Positions 18,001 to 25,850 of a stretch of 64,000 bases of DNA are shown here, piece by piece; within the stretch, counting starts at the first letter, position 1; the number at the start of each line of letters is the position of its first letter. The translations under genes and the position numbers were made by a program. This DNA is from Myxococcaceae bacterium (GTDB lineage: Bacteria > Myxococcota > Myxococcia > Myxococcales > Myxococcaceae). The notes beneath the pieces were generated by a model. The model saw only the letters and a list, made by a program, of their open reading frames with translations. It searched no databases and was not told where the DNA came from. The DNA is taken from contig JADGHL010000009.1 in the NCBI GenBank assembly GCA_019686135.1, forward strand, positions 1-64,000. The letters run 5' to 3'.

Positions 18001-21000
18001 CGTGGCAGACGAGGCGCAGCGAAAGCACACCGCGTCGATCGGCGTGTACGTCACGGGCCCCGGCTTCGTGGCGTGGCAGCGCAACGACACCGAGCGCATC
18101 GACCTCGTGCCGGACAAGGCGAAGTACGACACGGGCGAGACGGCGCGGATCCTCATCAAGTCGCCCTACGAGAGCGCGCGGGCGTTGGTCTCGGTGCAGC
18201 GCGAGGGCGTGCTCGATCGCAAGTACGTCGAGCTGAAGGGCAGCGTCACCACGGTGGACATCCCCATCACCGAGGAGATGGTGCCCAACGTCTTCGTGAG
18301 CGTGCTGATGGTCCACCCGCGCTCGAGCGACGGCATCGAGAGCGGTGACGACCCCGGCCGGCCGGCGGTGCGGGTGGGGTTGATCAACCTCCCGGTGGAG
18401 CGCGCGGCGAAGCGCCTGGCGGTCGCGGTGAAGGCGGACCGCGAGGAGTACCGGCCCGGCGACGAGGTGACGGTGAACGTGGCGGTGAAGGACCGCCAGG
18501 GTCAGCCGGCGCCAAGCGAGGTCACCCTCTTCGTGGTCGACGAGGCGGTGCTGCGCCTGACCAACTACCAGACGCCGGATCCGATCGCGGCGATCTTCCC
18601 GGACCGCGCGCTGAGCGTGCGGCTCGGAGAACCGCTGATCCACCTCGTCCGCAAGCGCGACTACGGGGAGAAAGGCGAAGAGGCGGGCGGCGGCGGTGGT
18701 GGCCCGGAGTCCGGCGAAGGTGCGGGCTTCCGGTCGAACTTCCAGACCACGGTGCTGTTCAACCCCACGCTCGAGATCGGGGCGGACGGCACGGCGCAGG
18801 CGAAGTTCAAGCTCCCCGACAACCTGACCACGTTCCGGATCATGGCGGTGGCGGTCACCCGGGGTGATCGCTTCGGCAGCGGCGACACGTCGATCCGCGT
18901 GGCCAAACCGCTCCTGGCGTTGCCGGCGCTGCCGCGGTTCGCGCGCGTGGGCGACCGGTTCGAGGCGGGCGTGGTGGTGCACGCCAACGGCTCGGGCGCA
19001 GGCGAGGTGCAGGTCACCGCGCAGACGGAGAACGCGAAGCTGCTCGGCCCGGCAGAGCGGCGGGTGCAGATCGCCGAGGGCCACCCGGTGGAGGTGCGCT
19101 TCCCGTTCACGGTGGAGCGGCCGGGCACGGCGACGTTCCGATTCCGGGTGCAGAAGGGGAGCGACGGCGACGGCGTGGAGGTGAAGATCCCCGTCGAGCT
19201 GCCGGTGGCCATGGAGGCGGTGGCCACATACGGCGACACGAAGGACCAGCGGGTGGAGGGCATCTCCCCGCCGAAGGACGTGCGCGACGGGATGGGCGGC
19301 GTGGAGATCACCCTCGCCTCCACGGCGCTGGGCAACTTCCAGGAGGGCTTCCGGCAGCTGGTGGAGTACCCGTACGGGTGCCTGGAGCAGCAGTCCTCGC
19401 GCCTCATCCCCTTCGTGGCGCTGCGCGAGCTGGCGCCGAAGTTCGGCATCCCCTGGGAGGGCCCAGAGAAGAAGCAGCTGGCGCAGGAGCGCGAGCTCAA
19501 CGCCTTCTTCCGCCGCTACCTGTTCGACCCGCTGGACGTCAGCGGTGAAGCGGATCCGGATCAGGTGATCAAGAAGACGATCGCGTCGATCCAGTCCCTT
19601 CAGGATGAGGACGGCGCGTTCCGCTACTGGGCGGACGACTGGTGCCCATCGTCCTGGGCCAGCGCATACGCCACGTTCGCGCTCTCCCGCGCGAAGGACG
19701 TCGGCTACCCGGTCGAGCCCCAGGTGCTGAACAGGGCGCAGGCGTATCTCACGAAGGTCGCCGCCGGGCAGTGCCGCCCGTGCGAGCTGTCGTGCCCGAA
19801 GGAGACGCAGGTGATGGCCGCGTGGGTGCTCGCCCGGAGCGGCAGGCCGGAGCCGTCGGTGTACGGCGGGCTGTTCGCGGGCCGGAAGGATCTTCCGCTC
19901 TTCAGCCAGGCGCTGTTGTCGGACGCGATGTTCGTGGGCGGTGGTAACCGCGATCAGGCGCGGACGCTGTTGCAGGAGATCCTCAACCACGCGAAGGAGT
20001 CTCCTCGCGGCGTGCACTTCGAAGAGACGCACGGGCAGACGTACGCGACGCTGTGGCACTCGGACACCCGGACCACCGGCGCGGTGCTGCAGACGCTCGC
20101 CACCCTCTCGCCGGATCATCCGTATGTCTCGAAGATCGCCCACTACCTCACCGGGGTCCGCGAAAAGGGCAAGTGGCGGTCCACGCAGGAGGCGGCGTTC
20201 TCGCTGATCGGCCTCACCGAGATGGTGCGGACGAAGGAGAAGGACACGCCGGACTTCGTCGCGAAGGTGCTGCTCGGGGAACAGCCGCTGGCCGTAGCGT
20301 CGTTCCGGGGGCGCAGCACTGCCGTGGAGCACGTCACCGTGTCGATGGCGGATCTGCAGAAGAAGACCGGCGGAGCCGAGAGGCCGCTGACCTTCAAGAA
20401 GGACGGGGCCGGCGTGCTCTACTACTCGGCGCTGATGCGCTACGCGCCCACCGAGCTGCCGACGAAGCCGCTCGACGCCGGGCTCTTCGTGCAGCGCTGG
20501 TTCGAGCCGTATTCCGGCGGCGGTCAGACGACCCGGTTCTACGCCGGCGACCTGGTGCGCGTGCGCGTGCGCGTGGCGACGAACCAGGAGCGCCACTGGG
20601 TGGCGATCGAGGTGCCGCTGCCTGCGGGCCTGGAGCCGGTGGACACGTCGCTGGCGACCACCGCTTCGCTGAAGCGCACCCCGGATGAGGAGGGTTCGGG
20701 CGAAGGCTACGACTACGAGAGCGATGAGGATCAATACGCGGGGAGCGCTTACGAAGACGAGGACGAGTGGGTCGACCGCTGGGCGAACACGTTCTGGTCG
20801 CCCTTCAACCACGTCGAGCAGCGGGACAACCGCGTGGTGGTGTTCGCGGATCACCTGCCGCCGGGCATCCACGTCGCCTCGTTCGTGGCGCGCGCCACCA
20901 CGCCGGGGACGTTCCTGCTCAAGCCGGCGACGGGGCAGCTCATGTACGAGCCCGAGGTCTTCGGCCGGAGCGAGGGCGGGACCTTCGAAGTCGTGCTGCC

Positions 21001-21022
21001 GCAGGAAGTGTCGCAGCGCTAG
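15029..21022 (+). CDS. Bacterial alpha-2-macroglobulin (YfhM-like) lipoprotein
   Basis: A 1997-residue envelope protein starting at GTG 15029, with GGAGG 7 bases upstream and a hydrophobic signal peptide directly after. The likely lipidated Cys lies in SALATSRC; the residue before Cys is Arg, unusual for a lipobox, and a second Cys follows two residues later. The body has MG-type beta domains, the typical GIYRPGERVYFKG (MG2/MG3), a bait-like region and the thioester motif YPYGCLEQ (Cys 1451), followed by the alpha-toroid TED domain. Such proteins trap proteases that enter the periplasm; the thioester links covalently to the attacker. It is followed by pbpC, matching the yfhM-pbpC pairing in enterobacteria, where the two are thought to defend and repair the wall. 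Longer than E. coli YfhM (about 1650 residues). Confidence 0.92.
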   Translation: MRTPRLALSVALAFSALATSRCTCGKEKSDSNITVEPVTRVEERKPLDLEPLPEAPPVVVAPESLPGADGTLAVVTARPQGPMEGEVRPTVTFSKPVKSLADIESQREEDKAQPFATIEPKLEGEWRWLGSASAEFVPKGLVPYSTEFHVTVHKGLRAIDGSELKEDYRFTFSTPLPLLQDVSPHQGFTWMKPDDTVKLLFNQPVKDLAQHARFLVEGEAQPRPVTVVKAVSIAEERRAAEEKSGRRRYERMDFEARGFKNQQTRYELSAGAPLPLNRSITLQIDADLSGEQGPLTMGEAKRLEWHTYGPLRLTAVRMCTHEYPCPHGPLMILSTNQIDLESLKGRVKVTPKVELDWDHARADAPHAYDGSSDFSPYVSIPGNFKPGTAYTLHIDPGVKDVFGQTWAQPIDASDRTDDLEPALYTGGQNALIETATGTKVPLEVVNLRSLDVRLWNVSQVEAASLLAQSWYDQDNPIARPPDYEAHEELHYPPNETVIHRIDLAKVFKGSKTGMALVQVNSPDLRWRPRNGFRMLVQVTDLAVHFMLAPSKSLVWVTGLSDAKPVANAQVQIVDPDGQVRWSGTTNADGIADVPGAVKLGLSGDYAWDTPFAMATASINGDTGLSSSQWSDGLSPWDFNVQQGWEGELPQSLGFIFSERGIYRPGERVYFKGLARYRSVGALKAPAAGSKLTLAVTDSRGNDAKKLDVTVTKYGTFTATFDIPKDAPTGAWSVVASGNAPGGEIDFNGTFRVEEYRAPQFKVDVTSDKTDLVANDPLNATVYARYLFGGAMNNAKVRWSVSRTSTSFNPPGADSFTFAQETWWWDDNAPEDSSGFFASGEGAVDEKGTLAVEPGIVETPAQKTWTYTVEAEVEDVNRQVVANRTQVTVHPASWYVGMRGPVGFKKAGEEVPIDLIVTDVKGKRLGGKNVHVEVVCRSWKSVRQKDAGGGYTTVSEPVEEKIATCDVASNEREPVQCRFTAKASGFFIARATVADEAQRKHTASIGVYVTGPGFVAWQRNDTERIDLVPDKAKYDTGETARILIKSPYESARALVSVQREGVLDRKYVELKGSVTTVDIPITEEMVPNVFVSVLMVHPRSSDGIESGDDPGRPAVRVGLINLPVERAAKRLAVAVKADREEYRPGDEVTVNVAVKDRQGQPAPSEVTLFVVDEAVLRLTNYQTPDPIAAIFPDRALSVRLGEPLIHLVRKRDYGEKGEEAGGGGGGPESGEGAGFRSNFQTTVLFNPTLEIGADGTAQAKFKLPDNLTTFRIMAVAVTRGDRFGSGDTSIRVAKPLLALPALPRFARVGDRFEAGVVVHANGSGAGEVQVTAQTENAKLLGPAERRVQIAEGHPVEVRFPFTVERPGTATFRFRVQKGSDGDGVEVKIPVELPVAMEAVATYGDTKDQRVEGISPPKDVRDGMGGVEITLASTALGNFQEGFRQLVEYPYGCLEQQSSRLIPFVALRELAPKFGIPWEGPEKKQLAQERELNAFFRRYLFDPLDVSGEADPDQVIKKTIASIQSLQDEDGAFRYWADDWCPSSWASAYATFALSRAKDVGYPVEPQVLNRAQAYLTKVAAGQCRPCELSCPKETQVMAAWVLARSGRPEPSVYGGLFAGRKDLPLFSQALLSDAMFVGGGNRDQARTLLQEILNHAKESPRGVHFEETHGQTYATLWHSDTRTTGAVLQTLATLSPDHPYVSKIAHYLTGVREKGKWRSTQEAAFSLIGLTEMVRTKEKDTPDFVAKVLLGEQPLAVASFRGRSTAVEHVTVSMADLQKKTGGAERPLTFKKDGAGVLYYSALMRYAPTELPTKPLDAGLFVQRWFEPYSGGGQTTRFYAGDLVRVRVRVATNQERHWVAIEVPLPAGLEPVDTSLATTASLKRTPDEEGSGEGYDYESDEDQYAGSAYEDEDEWVDRWANTFWSPFNHVEQRDNRVVVFADHLPPGIHVASFVARATTPGTFLLKPATGQLMYEPEVFGRSEGGTFEVVLPQEVSQR

Positions 21023-21038
21023 CGCGGGAGCCGGGATC

Positions 21039-23513
21039 GTGGGCACGCGGCGGGAGCAGACGGAGCAGGCGGGCTCTCCCGGGACGGCGCGGCCGGGCAC
21101 CGCCGCGAAGGGCCGGTGGATCGGCCGGATCGCGTTCGGCGCTGGCGTGGCCACGCTGATCGCGGTGGTGGGCGCGGGCGTGTTCGTTGCGTTGCCTTTG
21201 CCCGAGCATCTGTTGGACTACCGGCCGGTCGCCTCGCTGCGGATCCTCGATCGCGACGGCAATCTGCTCCGCGAGCTCCGCAGCCGGCAGGACGGACGCG
21301 CCACGCCGTTAAGGTCCGATCAGATCCCCGATCGGGTGAAGCGCACCTTCGTCGCCGCGGAGGATCACCGCTTCTATTCGCACCACGGCGTCGACCCGAT
21401 CGCCGTGGCGCGCGCGCTGGTGCAGAACGTCACGCACGGGCGGATCGTCTCGGGCGGATCCACGCTCACGCAGCAGCTGGCGCGGACGCTCATCCCCCGC
21501 GAACGGACGCTGCTCGGGAAGATCCAGGAGGCGCTCTGGGCGCTCCGGCTCGAGGCGCACCTCGACAAGGATGAGATCCTCACGCAGTACCTGAACCGCG
21601 TCCCCTTCGGGAACGGCACCTTCGGGCTCGAGGCGGCGGCGCAGCTGTACTTCGGACGCAGCGCCGAGCACCTCTCGATCGCGCAGACCGCGGTGCTGGC
21701 GTCCATTCCGCGTGGCCCCACCGCCTACAACCCGTACCGGCGCCCGGAGCGCCTGGACGCGCGCAAGCACTGGGTGCTGGAGCGGATGGTGGAGACCGGC
21801 GCGCTCTCCCGGGAGGACGCGGAGCTGGCGAAGGACGATCCGATCGATCTTCGGGCCTTCGCCTCGTCGTTCCGCACGCCGCACTTCGTGGAGTTCCTCG
21901 CCAGCCACCTCGATCGGTTCGGGGTGTCGGACGCGGCGGTGATCCAGACGACGATCGATCCTTCGCTCCAGGCGCGCGCCGAGGAGGCGGTTCAGCAGGA
22001 AATCGGCCGTCTCGCCGACCGGAACGTCGGATCCGCCGCGGCGCTCGTCGTGGACAACCCCACCGGCGAAGTCCTCGCGTACGTCGGCAGCGCGGACTTC
22101 TTCGACGAGGTCCACGAAGGCCAGAACGATGGCGTGCAGATGCTCCGGCAGCCCGGATCCGCGCTGAAGCCGTTCGTGTACCTCGAGGCGTTCTCCGCCG
22201 GGTACTCCCCGGCGACGGTGCTGAGCGACACCGAGGCGCACTTCGGCGGCGTGGGCGGGGAGTACTCGCCGGAGAACTACGACCGCCGGACGCACGGGCC
22301 GGTGCGCGTCCGGGAAGCGCTGGCCAACAGCTACAACGTGCCGGCGGTGCGCGTGGGCGAGCAGCTGGGGCCCGAGCGCGTGCTCCGGAGGCTCCACCGC
22401 GCCGGCTTCGACTCCCTGGACAAGGGCGCCGAGCACTATGGGCTGGGCATCGTCCTCGGCGACGGCGAGGTGTCGCTGTGGGAGGCTGCGCGGGCGTACT
22501 CGGGGCTGTCGCGCGGCGGCGTGCTGCGTCCGCTCCGGCCCATCCTCCACGCCTGGCGCGCCGACGGCACGGAGATCGCCCTGCGCGACGAGATCCGCCC
22601 GCGCCGCTTCGCGCCCGCTACGAACGTCGCGTTGATCGCCGACATCCTCTCCGACAACTCCGCGCGCGCGCGGGCGTTCGGGATCGACAACGTGCTCAGG
22701 CTGCCGTTCCCTACCGCGGCGAAGACCGGCACGTCGAAGGGCTACTCCGACAACTGGACCGTGGGCTTCACCCACGAGCGCACCGTGGCGGTGTGGGCCG
22801 GCAACTTCGACGGCAGCCCGATGACGAAGGTGTCGGGGATCACCGGAGCCGGTCCGATCTTCCGAGCGCTGATGCTGGACGCGATGCGCGGCGTGCGGCC
22901 CGCGCCGCTGTACGACGACTCCCGGCTGGAGCACGCGCGCATCTGCCCGCTCTCCGGACAGCTCGCGACCGATCGCTGCCCCTCGTCGATGGACGAGGTG
23001 TTCGCGAAGGGTGGGGCGCCCGCGCACGAGTGCACGATGCACGCGCCGCTGAGCGATTCGCTTCCGGAGGAGCTGGCGGAAAAGTGCGCTGAGCTGGCCG
23101 GGCCGCGCGGCACCATCGAAGACCTCGGCCCCGAGTACTACGAGTGGGCGCGCAACGAGGGCCTGGCGAAGCAGCCCTGGCTGGCGGCCGTTTGCCGCAA
23201 GCAGGGCGCCCGGACCGCTGCTTCGAACGAGCTCCCGAGGATCACGTACCCCACGCGGAACGCCGAGTTCCTCCTGTTCCCGGACCTGCCGCTGAACGAT
23301 CAGGCGATTCCCGTGCGCATCCGGGCCGCGCCGTCGTTCGGGATGATCGACGTGCGGCTCGACGGCGAGCTGGTCTTTTCGCTGGAACCCCCATTCGTCG
23401 GGAGGATCGCCGCGAAGGAGGGCGCGCACCGCCTCACGCTCCACCGGCCGGGAGACCCGCGCGTCCTGTCGGAGGTCCCGTTCGTGGTGCGCGCCGAGCG
23501 GAGGGTGTTCTGA
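21039..23513 (+). CDS. pbpC: Penicillin-binding protein 1C, bifunctional peptidoglycan synthase
   Basis: An 824-residue inner-membrane protein starting at GTG 21039, 16 bases after the macroglobulin stop, with GGGAG upstream. A single N-terminal membrane anchor (about 26-48) precedes the GT51 transglycosylase domain: EDHRFYSHHGVDP with catalytic Glu, and GGSTLTQQLAR. The transpeptidase domain has the SxxK motif in PGSALKPFVY, SYN, and KTGTSKGYSDNW. The C-terminal part, with CPLSGQLATDRCP and an Ig-like end, matches the PBP1C-specific domain. It polymerises and cross-links peptidoglycan on the periplasmic side; PBP1C family members often have weak or specialised activity. The pairing with the macroglobulin gene suggests wall repair linked to protease defence. 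Confidence 0.94.
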   Translation: MGTRREQTEQAGSPGTARPGTAAKGRWIGRIAFGAGVATLIAVVGAGVFVALPLPEHLLDYRPVASLRILDRDGNLLRELRSRQDGRATPLRSDQIPDRVKRTFVAAEDHRFYSHHGVDPIAVARALVQNVTHGRIVSGGSTLTQQLARTLIPRERTLLGKIQEALWALRLEAHLDKDEILTQYLNRVPFGNGTFGLEAAAQLYFGRSAEHLSIAQTAVLASIPRGPTAYNPYRRPERLDARKHWVLERMVETGALSREDAELAKDDPIDLRAFASSFRTPHFVEFLASHLDRFGVSDAAVIQTTIDPSLQARAEEAVQQEIGRLADRNVGSAAALVVDNPTGEVLAYVGSADFFDEVHEGQNDGVQMLRQPGSALKPFVYLEAFSAGYSPATVLSDTEAHFGGVGGEYSPENYDRRTHGPVRVREALANSYNVPAVRVGEQLGPERVLRRLHRAGFDSLDKGAEHYGLGIVLGDGEVSLWEAARAYSGLSRGGVLRPLRPILHAWRADGTEIALRDEIRPRRFAPATNVALIADILSDNSARARAFGIDNVLRLPFPTAAKTGTSKGYSDNWTVGFTHERTVAVWAGNFDGSPMTKVSGITGAGPIFRALMLDAMRGVRPAPLYDDSRLEHARICPLSGQLATDRCPSSMDEVFAKGGAPAHECTMHAPLSDSLPEELAEKCAELAGPRGTIEDLGPEYYEWARNEGLAKQPWLAAVCRKQGARTAASNELPRITYPTRNAEFLLFPDLPLNDQAIPVRIRAAPSFGMIDVRLDGELVFSLEPPFVGRIAAKEGAHRLTLHRPGDPRVLSEVPFVVRAERRVF

Positions 23514-23667
23514 GAGGGACCCGGCCCTGTTCTGTTCAGTCGACGGCGGTTGCGGGTTCACCGTCGTTCCGGACGGAATGCCTGCGAGAGCGGGGGCAAC
23601 ACCGCGCACCTGCGGGCGCGGCAACACCCGACTCCCCGGGGCAGGGCGTCAGCGATATGCGGGGACG

Positions 23668-25092
23668 ATGTTCCGCCGGTCTCTGCTGATCCTCGCGACC
23701 ACGCTCGCCGCGTGCGCCCACCGCGCTCCCCAGGCTCCGCCACCTGCGCCGGCCGTGCTGCCCCCCGCGTCGACCGGGCCGGTCACCATCGACATCCCGC
23801 ATCGTCCGGGCACGCCGGTGGTGGTGCTGCCGCTTCAGTCCGTGGGCGCGCCGCTGTTCGCCCCGGAGCTGGAGCGCCTGCGCCGGTGGACCGCGCGACA
23901 CCTCGCCACGCAGACCCAGGTCACGCTCGATCCCGTTCCGCTCGAAGAGATGGCCAGCGTCATCGCGCTCGCGGACGACCATCGCCTCACGCCGGACGCC
24001 AGACAGTGCGGCACCGGGCCGACGGTGGCGCAGGTGGCGGCGAAGAAGTGGCCGGAGGCGGTGCTCGCCAGGAGCTGGGCGGTGTGCGGAGGGAACGGGT
24101 GTGCGCTTCTGACCGAGGTCGTGCGCCCGGCGGGCGATCACACGGAGCGCCTCGGGCTCTGGCGGGCCGAGGTGGAGCCGCCGTACCTGATGCCGCAGTG
24201 GGAAGGAGCGGCGCAGACGTTCCAGCCGGCGCCGGGCGCGTTCGTGCCTCAGCCCCCGCAGCCGAACCCGGAGACGATCGCGGCGGAGCCACCGGTATCG
24301 ATCGTCTCGGTGCGCGGCGCGGGCACCTGGTCGGAGCCGCCCACGCCGGAGCTGTTCCAATCCGTCGCGCCCAGGCTGTCCCGTTGCCACATCAAAGGCA
24401 GGCTGGCGCGCGGGGAGGAGAGCCTGGTGCTCGCGTACGACGCCTCCGGTGTGGCGACCCGGTGTGAGGGCACCTCGCCGTCCTCTCAGTCGGAAGACAT
24501 CCTGCAGTGCTTCTGCAGCGCCGCGCTGAAAGCGAAGGCGCCACCCGGCGATGCGAACCGCCGGGCGGTCCTGGCGCTCGAGGATCCGGTCGATCTGGTG
24601 TCCTTCACCGAGGACGGCGCGCCGATCCTCGCGCGGATAGAAGACTTCCAATCCTCGTCACCAGCCATCACCGAGGAGCTGCTCTGGCCGGCGCGGCCGT
24701 GGCTGTCGCTCTGCTACGGGAGCACGCGGCTGCGCGAGGAGGTCCGCTTCCCGGTGAGGTTCTCCATCGACGAGACGGGACACATCACCTCCGAAAAGGT
24801 GGAGGGGATCGCCGCCGCGCATGCGCTCGGTCCGTGCGTGGAGGGGTATCTCCGCTTCATGCTCTTTCCCTGCACACCGACGGGCGCGACCGTAACGTTC
24901 TCGGTGCGGATCGGCCGCGTGGACGATCAGAACCGGCCGACCAGCGCCGCGCCGGTTCCGGTCGGGACGATGCGCGCCTCCAGGCCTTCGTTCACCGGCG
25001 CGGCCTCGTCCACGCGGGGGTGGAACAACAGCGGGATGCCCACGCCGAAGGCGCTTCCGATCACCGCGCCGGTGACCACGTCGGTCAGGTAG
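23668..25092 (+). CDS. Lipoprotein of unknown function
   Basis: A 474-residue predicted lipoprotein. The signal MFRRSLLILATTLAAC ends in a good lipobox (LAAC, Cys 16). A Pro-rich linker follows. I see no enzymatic motif. Two stretches, about 225-290 and 330-420, resemble each other in layout (Cys residues, a strand motif such as VRFPVRFSIDETGHITSEKV) and recall repeat domains of myxobacterial AgmX/TonB-like proteins. The last 55 residues (from 24927) are read from the opposite strand of the phosphatase gene, lack any secondary-structure pattern, and suggest the true stop was lost or the gene ends earlier in related strains. The start is set by the signal peptide. Confidence 0.7.
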   Translation: MFRRSLLILATTLAACAHRAPQAPPPAPAVLPPASTGPVTIDIPHRPGTPVVVLPLQSVGAPLFAPELERLRRWTARHLATQTQVTLDPVPLEEMASVIALADDHRLTPDARQCGTGPTVAQVAAKKWPEAVLARSWAVCGGNGCALLTEVVRPAGDHTERLGLWRAEVEPPYLMPQWEGAAQTFQPAPGAFVPQPPQPNPETIAAEPPVSIVSVRGAGTWSEPPTPELFQSVAPRLSRCHIKGRLARGEESLVLAYDASGVATRCEGTSPSSQSEDILQCFCSAALKAKAPPGDANRRAVLALEDPVDLVSFTEDGAPILARIEDFQSSSPAITEELLWPARPWLSLCYGSTRLREEVRFPVRFSIDETGHITSEKVEGIAAAHALGPCVEGYLRFMLFPCTPTGATVTFSVRIGRVDDQNRPTSAAPVPVGTMRASRPSFTGAASSTRGWNNSGMPTPKALPITAPVTTSVR

Positions 25093-25850
25093 TGCTTGTC
25101 CGCGCCTATCCTTAGATAAGCGGTCGTCGCCGCCAGCGGCATTCCCACCGCCCACACCAACCAGGCATGCGGATAGCCGCGCTGTTCGGCGACCACGCCC
25201 GTGGCGACGGCGATCGAGAACACGAACGAGGCGTGGCCGCTGTAGAAGGAGAGGTTGTTGTCGCTGGGGTGCTCGGTGAACGGGCGCTGCTCGGGCGGCA
25301 GCGCGTGGACGAACGGGCGCTCGCGGCCGACGGCGAACTTGATGGCCTGGTTCAGTACCGCCGCGAGCGTCGCGGTCTCGGATACGATGAGGAGATCCTC
25401 GATCGACCGGCGCACATCGCCCGATTGATGCGTGAGCATCGCGTCCAGTCCGATCGCGCTCAGCGGCAAAAGGCCGAACGCGCCGATGTTCGACAGCGTA
25501 TCGGCGGTCTTCTCGCCTTCGCCCCATCGCAGCGCGCGGCCGGCGCGATCGACGGCGTTGAGCGTGTCCACTCCCGCAGCGTCGCGGTCGCACCATCGGC
25601 ACGTGTCGGGCGCGAGCGCGTCCTTCGCAAGGGTCTCGCTGACGATCCACGTCGCTGCGCCGAAGGCGACAACCGCGGCATCCACCGGGACGTCGACCTT
25701 CAAGGGGTGTGGCGTGGGCGCTTCGACATCTGGCGGGCTGGCGGCCACGCAGGCGCTCAGCAGGACTGCCGGGAGGGGGAGCACGCCGCGACGATAATGG
25801 CATGTCAGCCCAGCGCCTAGACTCGGGCACCATGGCCGGGCGAGGGACAC
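24927..25850 (-). CDS. PAP2-family phosphatase, secreted or lipid-anchored
   Basis: A 307-residue protein with an N-terminal hydrophobic segment ending in LLSAC, a lipobox, and a PAP2 core in the second half. The three phosphatase motifs are seen as KFAVGRERPF (K-x6-RP), NLSFYSGHASF (catalytic His; Tyr replaces Pro of PSGH) and LRIGADKHYLTDV (R-x5-H-x3-D). Such enzymes dephosphorylate phosphatidic acid, lipid diphosphates or similar on the outer side of the membrane. The C-terminus after the last motif (about 60 residues) contains a hydrophobic helix and then a short tail. The ATG at 25850 gives a long n-region and overlaps the divergent addB start; a GTG at 25784 gives a shorter signal but lacks basic residues, so the start is uncertain. 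Confidence 0.8.
   Translation of the reverse strand: MSLARPWCPSLGAGLTCHYRRGVLPLPAVLLSACVAASPPDVEAPTPHPLKVDVPVDAAVVAFGAATWIVSETLAKDALAPDTCRWCDRDAAGVDTLNAVDRAGRALRWGEGEKTADTLSNIGAFGLLPLSAIGLDAMLTHQSGDVRRSIEDLLIVSETATLAAVLNQAIKFAVGRERPFVHALPPEQRPFTEHPSDNNLSFYSGHASFVFSIAVATGVVAEQRGYPHAWLVWAVGMPLAATTAYLRIGADKHYLTDVVTGAVIGSAFGVGIPLLFHPRVDEAAPVNEGLEARIVPTGTGAALVGRF

Noticed and set aside
14939-21154. A 2071-codon open frame on the minus strand opposite the macroglobulin gene
   Set aside because: It is a GC-rich shadow frame, Arg/His/Leu-rich with no motif; the plus strand shows the macroglobulin domains and thioester.
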